Source: Pyrrhosoma nymphula (taxonomy: Eukaryota; Arthropoda; Insecta; Odonata; Coenagrionidae). From it: a stretch of DNA of 64,000 nucleotides. The translations under genes and the position numbers were made by a program. This document shows positions 57,147-64,000 of this stretch, piece after piece. The notes under the pieces are model-generated. The model saw only the letters and a program-made list of their open reading frames with translations. It did not search any database and was not told the origin of the DNA. The DNA lies in the NCBI GenBank assembly GCA_963573305.1, contig OY754329.1:14103200-14167199 (forward strand), given 5' to 3'. Within the stretch, counting starts at the first letter, position 1. Every line of letters starts with the position of its first letter.

Positions 57147-58458
57147 GAAACAAAAAAGAAACTGAAAGAAACTAAAGAATTAAAAGATTATATATTGATA
57201 TTTAGCGGCGTAGAAGAAAGAAGACGAGCATGTTGTGGGGTAGCTGTGTTAATTGATAAAAAATGGCAAAATAATATTCAAGAGTACAAATTTGTTAATG
57301 AAAGAATTATGTTTGTCAGGTTAAAGTTCGATAGAGGGTATCTAACAGAAATAAGTGCCTATTCTCCTGATAAAGGAAAAAAGATGAGAGAGTAACCTAC
57401 TACAACGAGTGACAAAGATACATTACAAAAGCAAAAATAGATTATATACTCTTAATGGGAAATCTAAATTCCAGAATTGGGAAAGTCCCTATCTCGGGAC
57501 TGATTGGAATTTTCGGAGAGGACCAGCGAAATCTAAATGGATCGCACCTACGAGAATTCTTATAATGAATTAAAAGTCACGAACTCATTTTTTTCCGGAA
57601 AAACAAATAAAGAAATTCACTTGGTCCACAAGAGGTCATCGATCTCTCATCGATTATGTGATTGTCAATTAAAAACTAGCACCAAGGATCATAGATGCTC
57701 ATGTATACAGAGGTAGAAACATCAACACAGTCCATCATTTAGTAAAATCCAAGATTCGATTATGGTCAAGATGGAATAGAACACCGACACTTCAAAAATG
57801 CAAAAAAGACGACAACGTCTATAAGATACACTTATTACAAGAAGAAATTATCCGATTTGTACCAAAAAAGACTAACACAACTGCTCCAAGGAACGCCTAC
57901 AGGTTTTAATATAAACGGCTAATGGAGAAATATTGCAAACGCCATAAAACAAATAGGAAATCAAGTAGTAGGCACAACTACAAAAAATAGGCGAAAAAGA
58001 GGTTTAAGAATCTGGAATGAGGAAATAAAAGAAGCCATCAAACAGAAAGACAGAGCATACGGGAAGTACTTACAAAAGCAATCTGAGGATGCAAAAGGAA
58101 ATTACCATTCAATTAGAAATAGAACCTAATCGATTGTAAGACAAGCACAAATGACATCATGGGATACATTTATAAGTAGTATAGAAAACGATGTATACGG
58201 TAGACAAGAATTCGCCTGCAAAATGTTAAAGCACCTGAAGAAAAGTGAGAGGGATGTTGCACGGATAGATATAATACCAAACGAGGATTGGATTAAACAT
58301 TATCAACATCTCCGGTACAGCCCAATTGAAGAATCTGTATTTGAAAAAAACAGACACAACTGGTATAGACCCCTCAACATAACAGAAATACAAAACGTAT
58401 TAAAGAAAACAAAGGAGCAGAAAATTACCTGGATTAGATGGTATCAATTCTGAATTAA
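57147..58458 (+). pseudogene. RTE-like ORF2, endonuclease and pre-RT part (broken)
   Basis: Endonuclease remains: ILIFSGVEERRRACCGVAVL, IDKKWQNNIQEYKFVNERIM and EISAYSPDKGKK. Then in other frames LMGNLNSRIG (GDFN-like block with Asn for Asp), NGSHLREFL and a HRSLIDYVIVN-like block (57,640-57,670). From 58,151 a 100-codon frame shows KMLKHLKKSER and IPNEDWIKHYQHL, then NITEIQNVLKKTKEQK. A one-base shift in an A run near 58,425 leads to LPGLDGINSEL, the start of RT. The gene is cut at the TTAA 58,455-58,458. At least four frameshifts or stops. Confidence 0.75.
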
Positions 58459-59045
58459 CCCTTCAGTGGGCGCGCGGAATTTTGTCACACGTTTAGGCGC
58501 GCGGGCCACAATCGTGGCGCAAATTCAAAATTTTTTTTCCGTTTATAAGATAATTTTTTCTGATTGAATTTCTATGTATTAATTAACTTTGACTATTATT
58601 TATCGCATATATAAAAATATTTTTACTGAAGAAACTGGTTCATGGTCATTTATGAAACTAAAAGCGGAGTATTGTCAAAATTATGAAGTTTATTAGATTT
58701 AAATATATCTTTACTCTCAGTTATATAATTTAACTATAAATCCATTAGCCAAAATATTATAAATAATTGCAGGACATAATAAAACAATTAAAAATTTAAA
58801 TAATACTTTTTTTATTTTAAATGTTATGCTGTAAATACAGAATTTTGCATACAGAATGCAGCGGAAAAGATAAGTCATACTGATTCATCATCAGTAAAAT
58901 TCCATTGAATGAGTATGATAGCTTACATTACAATGTTACATTATGCTATGCATACAACAATAAGGCGATACACAATTATTACAAAATTAACGATCAATAC
59001 AAAATTGTAATCATCCTACGAGAATCAGATAAGTTCCAGTTAATA

Positions 59046-60820
59046 TCATTCGAGAGTGCAGTTGACACAAATGTCTCTGATATGTTCTTTACATGCCCAT
59101 TTCCCGCACTTGTAACAACTCCTCCTTGTAGTCCTGTCGCGGCTCCTACCGCAGGCATTGCAGCGTCCAAAGGATCCGCAATGTTGTGCAAGAGGGGGAG
59201 CGGGGTCTTCATTTCCAAGTAGAGCGCGAGCACGCTCTCTCATTTGCGTTGGGAGTGTGGAAATTCCTCTCCGTTTTCCTATCTGGGGCTTTATTATTTC
59301 CCACGCAACGTTTTGTAAAAATTCGCGCCTTACTTGGGTAGATTTTGTATTAGCCTTGAACACGTTAAGAGCACTGACAGCGGCTATGTTCAACAAATCA
59401 TAAAAAAACTACCATAGGCCACCGCCTTGTATTACGAGCGACATTGTATTTTGCACAGAGTTGGTCCAGTAGATCTACTCCTATTTTGGTTCTATTGTAG
59501 AGCGTATTGATTTCTGGTTTCTTTTGACCCCCACTGTCTGGATCAATCGCAGAATCACTGCGCATTATTGATAGAAGCAAAACTGATTTATTTTTTTTCG
59601 GGCAGTATGACACTAGGGTACATTCCTTATGAAAACCAAAGAGTGAAGAACTCACAGGTGTTTTCTTGCTTGGCAGAAATTCCGTCGGAATCTCTCTCTT
59701 ATTTTTTCTCAATGTTCCAACATAAGTAAGCTTTTTTTCATTCATTAGTTTCTTAGCCAGAGAAACACTTGAAAACCAGTGATGTTTCGATTCGTTCCCA
59801 CTACCGGCTCAACTAATCGGACAACAATATCCTCCGCGGAATTGCTATATCGGAATGGCCCTACGGGCTGTATACCGGCATATATTTCAAGATTAAATGT
59901 GTTGGCATATTTTACGTCCACTAACGCAAACATCTTCACGCCATATTTCGCTGGTTTACTAGGCAAGTACTGCCTGAAGCTACATCGACCACGAAATGCC
60001 AGCAGTTGCTCATCCACAGTCAAAAACTCACTCGCGCGGAAAAAGCTCTGGAAGTTACTGACAAATAATTCAAAAACTTCGCGAATTGCTGCAATTTTGC
60101 CCATTTATTTCCGCTGACTCCTGTCTCGAACATCGTCAAACCTTAAACATCTCAACAAAAACCTAAATCTCTTCTCACTCATCGCAAGGTTGTAACTTCT
60201 TTTGTATTGTCCCAGAATTGGGAAACGTTTTGCCTTGAGCTTCTCAGGACCCCTATCAAGTAAAATAACCCAAAAAGTGCTGTTATTTCGATTTCATCAG
60301 TAGTTCTTGCATCTCTGTCTCTTTGAAATTGATTCTTGACTATCTCAATATATATATTTGTATATTGTGTGATAGCCTGAATTAATTTATGGTCGAGAAA
60401 AAGCTGCATAACTCTGACTTTACTGCACAAGCAATCCCAATTGGCCCAGAGGATTGAGTTATTATGTTGTGCTTACGACGCCTGACTTTTAGGTTTGATC
60501 CAAATTTATTCCATTTTGTAACTGCGTACTTTCCGAGATAATAATTTTTAAGTCTATTCTCACCATCGGCGTCTTCGTCACCTGATTCTCCATCAGCGTC
60601 TGATTCTCCATCGGTCTCGTTGACTTCTCTTTGGATTTTTTTCTTCTTCGCTGGCTTCTTGCTCTGAGGAAGAGTCGTGTTCACTTTCATGAATGATGTA
60701 TTCTTCCACCTCATCTGGATCTTCTTCCTCTTCCGAGCCCGATCCTAAATCCTCTGATTCCTCAGCGAGCCACCTCCGAATATCGTTGTCAAGGCTATAG
60801 TCTAGCCTAAGTCTTTTAGT
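59046..60820 (-). pseudogene. piggyBac transposase (third family), full length but broken
   Basis: Starts near 60,829 with MSSTKRLRLDYSLDNDIR and an acidic Glu/Ser-rich N-terminus. Then KSELC and LFLDHKLIQAITQYTN (60,430-60,350), EITALFGLFYLIGVLR and, after a shift at 60,180, MSEKRFRFLLRCLRF. An in-frame TAA precedes MGKIAAIREVFELFV (60,104). FLTVDEQLLAFRGRCSF holds the first catalytic Asp (codon 60,012-60,014). At 59,775-59,785 NIT runs straight into WFSSVSLAKKL, so the second Asp block is deleted and the frame shifts. GVDLLDQLCAKY holds the third Asp. A poly-T shift at about 59,402 precedes LNIAAVSALNVFKA. The tail CGSFGRCNACG, RSCYKCGKWACKEH and CVNC is the Cys-rich zinc domain. At least five frameshifts or stops. 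Confidence 0.9.
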
Positions 60821-61279
60821 CGAGGACATTTCCGAATGCCGCTGGATAGACAAAGTAGTTGGTGACCTATTACGAAAAAAAAATATTATTTTCACAATTT
60901 TAGACGACAGGACTAAACTCAAGCCAAAATCAAAGATCATTCTTGTGAATCACAAAATAATCAGCAAAAGGGATAAAAATATGAAAAAATCCTATGGAAC
61001 AAATGCTTACCTTGAACGAACGAAAATGCTTTGGGTCGATTGTATTCTTCCCAAATTAAAAGTAGAAATGAGGGTGGAACACACCAACTCTCCGCAACGT
61101 ACTTCACCTGCTCGCAATGACGACGAATCGAGCAAGCGATGCAGATGTCCACACACTTCAAGCAAGCCTAGGTTACTGTCTGAAAATTTCTTCACGGCAC
61201 TCAGAGGGCTTTAATCCCTGGCATGAGGTTATTTTAAGCTCTAAGAACAACTCCAAGAATAAAAGAAGAAAGGGAATAG

Positions 61280-61502
61280 CTGGGAATACCTGGCTCTTTG
61301 GGGGTAGGTGGGGGAGCAACATTGTTACTGACCGTGGAATAAAGGCTGAGGCAGAGAGGCACATGCTACCCCCACCTCTTCCTTACCCGGGCTGCAGGGG
61401 CGGGTGAAGGTGGGGGTGGCAAGTAACACACCCGAGTCCTTTATTCCTCGGTCAGTAACAATGTTGCACCCCCAACTAATTGTAAGAGACAGGTATTCCC
61501 AG
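61280..61502. mobile_element. Foldback insertion within the third piggyBac
   Basis: Arms CTGGGAATACCTG...GGAATAAAGG (61,280-61,344) and the inverse (61,438-61,502) are about 65 bp and include CAACATTGTTACTGACCG. The loop holds inverted CCCCCACCTCTTCC-type and GGTGAAGGTGGGGG-type runs. It lies between the transposase and the right piggyBac end. No duplication defined. Confidence 0.6.
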
Positions 61503-61922
61503 TGATAACGTTCATAGAGTCACTTGCCACCCCCACTTCCCTCCACACTGAAGCCCGAGCAAGGAAAAGGCATCTAGCCAGAACGCTCAAAAATTTGAAC
61601 GAAAGGTCATGAAAATTGTTTGGCAAGACAAGGAACACAAATATTATACAAAGTAATGGATATTTGCTTGTGACACGAGCAGAAAATTCTCACGCCGTTA
61701 GGCGCGTGGGCCACATATGTGGCCCACTGAGACCGGTTCCCAATTACATGGAATTTACTGTCGAACCCGGAGCAATATTCAAAGAGTGATTACTTGAGGC
61801 CTTAGAGGACGAAAAAAGGTGAGGCTACTGGGAATCACGAGTATGAATAGTGATCGTATTAAAAATGGCGCGATGAAGAAACACGATGGGCCACCATTGT
61901 GGCCCGCGCACCCACTGAAGGG

Positions 61923-63275
61923 TTAATAAAGTATGGTAGCCCCCTTATAATTTCCCGAATGCTATATCTGTTCAATATGTGCTGGACTTACCTTGGAATA
62001 CCAGACGAATGGAAAATTGCAAAAGTAATACCCATTTTCAAAAAAGGTGAAGGAAACAAGCCAGAAAATTACAGAGGTATTAGCTTACTAAATGTAGCAT
62101 AAAAATGTACAGACAAATCATTCATGAAAGGTTCCAAACAATTTCTGAAGTTTTGCTCCTCGAAGAACAGGAAGGATTTCGTAAGGGAAGGTCATGTAGT
62201 TACGATGTTTTCTGTCTAAAACTGATAATAAAAAAACGTATAGAATTTAATTTGGAGACACACATAGCCTTTATAGACTACCAGAAGGCATTTGATAGCA
62301 TTCATCGAGAAAAACTTTGGTCCATGATGGACAAACGAAGGTACCCAGTGCATTTAATTAAAATTATTCCATCTCTCTATAAAATACGAAAATTTTAATT
62401 GATACTAAAGTTGGCAAAAGCTCAACACAGGAAATTCTATCCAACCAAGGTGTTAGACAAGGGTGTTTCTTAATCCCCTAATTTATTTAATATACACATA
62501 GATGACTGCCTACGAGAATGGAAGAATGCTACACCACCAGGAATACAAATAAAAGAAAACGAATTTTTAAGCTCGATGCTCTTTGCAGATGATCAAGTCA
62601 TAATTCAAGATAATGACGAGCATTTACAATTGGCTATCCATAAAATAACTCAGATATCTAGAGACTATAACTTGAAGATATCCGTACAAAAAACCAAGAC
62701 AATGGCATGCCTAGGAAAGTACCCAATCCAAACTAAAATAATAATTGAAAATAATATCTTGGATCGGGTATCACACCTTAAAATTTGGGATGCGACATCA
62801 CCCATGAAGTGGACAGAGGTATTTTAAATAAAACAGCTAATTACCAAAGAATATGTGGGACTATAAGAAGAGCACTGAAGGGAAAAACTGCAAAATAAAC
62901 TCAAATAAAATTTTCTAAAATAATGCCTGTCCCCACATTACTATACGTATCAGTAGCTTGGACACTAAAAAAGAGACTTAAGACAAATTGAAACGTCAGA
63001 AATGAAATTCCTTAGATCTGTGAAAGGCTACACACGCCTGGACCATAAAAAATGAAGAAATAAGGAAAGAATTATAAGTACAACCAGTAACAGAAGTAGC
63101 AACAAATTATAAAGAAAGATGGAAAGAACATGTTGAGTGCATGCGTCTAGAAAGAATTCCCAGAAAGGTTAACGAGTATAAAGCCTTTGGGAGAAGAAGT
63201 GTTGGGAGGCCGAGATTGCGACGGTGAAGCCGGAACAGGCAAATTGCCTAATCCTGGAAAGGAGGAAGAAGAAAG
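61923..63275 (+). pseudogene. RTE-like ORF2, reverse transcriptase part (broken)
   Basis: Continues directly from the TTAA: LIKYGSPLIISRMLYLFN, IPDEWKIAKVIPIFKKGE, NKPENYRGISLLNVA to 62,100. After a one-base loss comes EEQEGFRKGRSCSYDVFCLK, AFIDYQKAFDSIHREKLW with the first RT Asp, NQGVRQGCFL and SMLFADDQVII (about 62,570) with the catalytic Asp pair. Later pieces are NLKISVQKTKTMACLGKYPI, VSHLK, then RKELQVQPVTEVATNYKERW and KAFGRRSVGRPRLRR up to about 63,225. The final A-rich GGAAGAAGAAAGAAG is the likely tail. Several shifts and stops. Confidence 0.8.
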
Positions 63276-63279
63276 AAGA

Positions 63280-64000
63280 TTCGTATACTATGATCTATAA
63301 ATATGTTTAAGACGAGGATACCAAATATTTCAACACACCGCACATATTTTAGCCATTAAGTCAGAACTATACGGATCTTTCCTTTTTATCGCTAACATGC
63401 AAACAACGCGAATGAAAACACTTTCATATCTTACATCGCTTTGTAAATTTTCCCTGTTCCTTTTCACAAAAATGGCACCCGCAATATAACCCCTTAATGC
63501 CAGGTTTGACAAATTTGGCAAATACCTCCGGAGTCATGTCAGGAAAACTATTCAATGACCAATGTACCTAAGTTAGAAAAATAGGTATAAAAAATTATAC
63601 AGAAATTAAAATATTATTTAAATAGTAATTAAGAATGCCTCTATAAGAGCCATTTATTCATGATATGGAGGATTTTGCCAACAATACATATTTTGGTGTA
63701 TGAAGATTCAAAGTTATGAACCGGACGGCGTTATGTCATTACCTTCATGGCTGGACCATGAAAGTTCTTAAGGCAGCATGGAAAGATCTGATCAACTCAA
63801 AGGTGGGAAGTACGAGAAATATGCTGAAATAAATAAAACCGTGGCATGTGGTTTGTGGACAACCGTTGTGAAAAAATGACCATGAAAAATTATTATATCT
63901 GAGGCAAGATAACGGGACACAAAGGATAACATAGTTGTGTAAAGAAGCTGACATGGACGCTTAGAATCATCGTGAAGGCGCAGCCGACACTTCGATACAA
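63280..64000. other. Unannotated sequence to the window edge
   Basis: No gene or repeat boundary supported. Confidence 0.3.

Larger units (their letters stand above)
58459..61922 (-). mobile_element. piggyBac transposon (third family) with intact TTAA duplications
   Basis: 3,464 bp. Ends CCCTTCAGTGGGCGCGCGG and the inverse of CCCTTCAGTGGGTGCGCGG, each next to TTAA (58,455-58,458 and 61,923-61,926). Subterminal GGGCCACAATCGTGG, GGGCCACATATGTGGCCC and GGGCCACCATTGTGG-type palindromes lie near both ends (58,508; 61,707; 61,889). The transposase is on the minus strand. Joining the flanks across one TTAA gives an uninterrupted LINE reading frame, which confirms the insertion. Confidence 0.92.
57147..63275 (+). 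mobile_element. RTE-like LINE, 5'-truncated, split by a piggyBac
   Basis: The LINE starts abruptly in the middle of the endonuclease (ETKKKLKETKEL at 57,147), runs through endonuclease and RT pieces and ends near 63,275 after GRPRLRR. The plus-strand order is continuous once 58,459-61,922 is set aside. Many frameshifts show it is old. RTE assignment rests on the endonuclease style (CCGVAVLIDKKW, RLKFDRGYLTEI) and the EFNLETHIAFIDYQKAFDS RT block, judged by eye. Confidence 0.8.

Overview
The window looks like repeat-rich intergenic DNA from an arthropod, most likely an insect. This is inferred from AT-rich eukaryotic sequence with no operon-like coding, and from a mix of CR1-like and RTE-like LINEs, several piggyBac families, hAT and PIF/Harbinger non-autonomous elements, Penelope fragments and tRNA-derived SINEs. 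No host gene with a recognisable exon/intron structure was found. Every protein-like stretch that can be named belongs to a mobile element; one coiled-coil fragment (about 9.4-9.7 kb) stays unassigned. The species cannot be named from the sequence.

Left third (1-27 kb): mostly unannotated AT-rich sequence. It holds a decayed LINE end (1.6 kb), a LINE 3' tail on the minus strand (6.7 kb) and a Penelope-like fragment with a GIY-YIG endonuclease flanked by inverted terminal copies (7.3-8.2 kb). It also has a 31-bp AT minisatellite (10.3-10.6 kb), a hAT-type MITE with a perfect 8-bp target duplication (11.5-11.9 kb), a ~100-bp tandem duplication (17.0 kb) and a TTAA-flanked MITE (25.2-25.8 kb). 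Scattered through it, with one further copy near 50.8 kb, are small foldback structures built on a stem-GAAAC core that resembles the Penelope tail/hammerhead region.

Middle (27-45 kb): a deleted hAT transposon (27.3-28.2 kb), more copies of the TTAA MITE including an inverted pair, then a nested composite at 35.2-45.0 kb. The composite is a dead piggyBac transposon invaded by a 1.39-kb THAP/SWIM element (35,548-36,933) and by a nearly intact, roughly 5-kb CR1-like LINE. The LINE has an open ORF1 with an SGNH-hydrolase-like domain and an ORF2 (endonuclease plus reverse transcriptase) broken by a single in-frame stop.

Right third (45-64 kb): a second, unrelated piggyBac relic on the minus strand (46.1-48.1 kb), a 2.6-kb Harbinger-like element with TAA target duplications (51.3-53.9 kb), a 213-bp MITE-like unit (54.5 kb) and a near-perfect 79-bp palindrome (56.9 kb). 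A 5'-truncated RTE-like LINE (57.1-63.3 kb) follows, split inside its reverse-transcriptase region by a 3.46-kb piggyBac (58,459-61,922) with clean TTAA duplications; this piggyBac itself carries a foldback insertion.

The genes work as parasites on each other. The LINEs supply reverse transcriptase and endonuclease, the DNA transposons supplied transposases that are now broken, and the MITEs and SINEs depend on such enzymes. The nesting gives a relative order of insertion.
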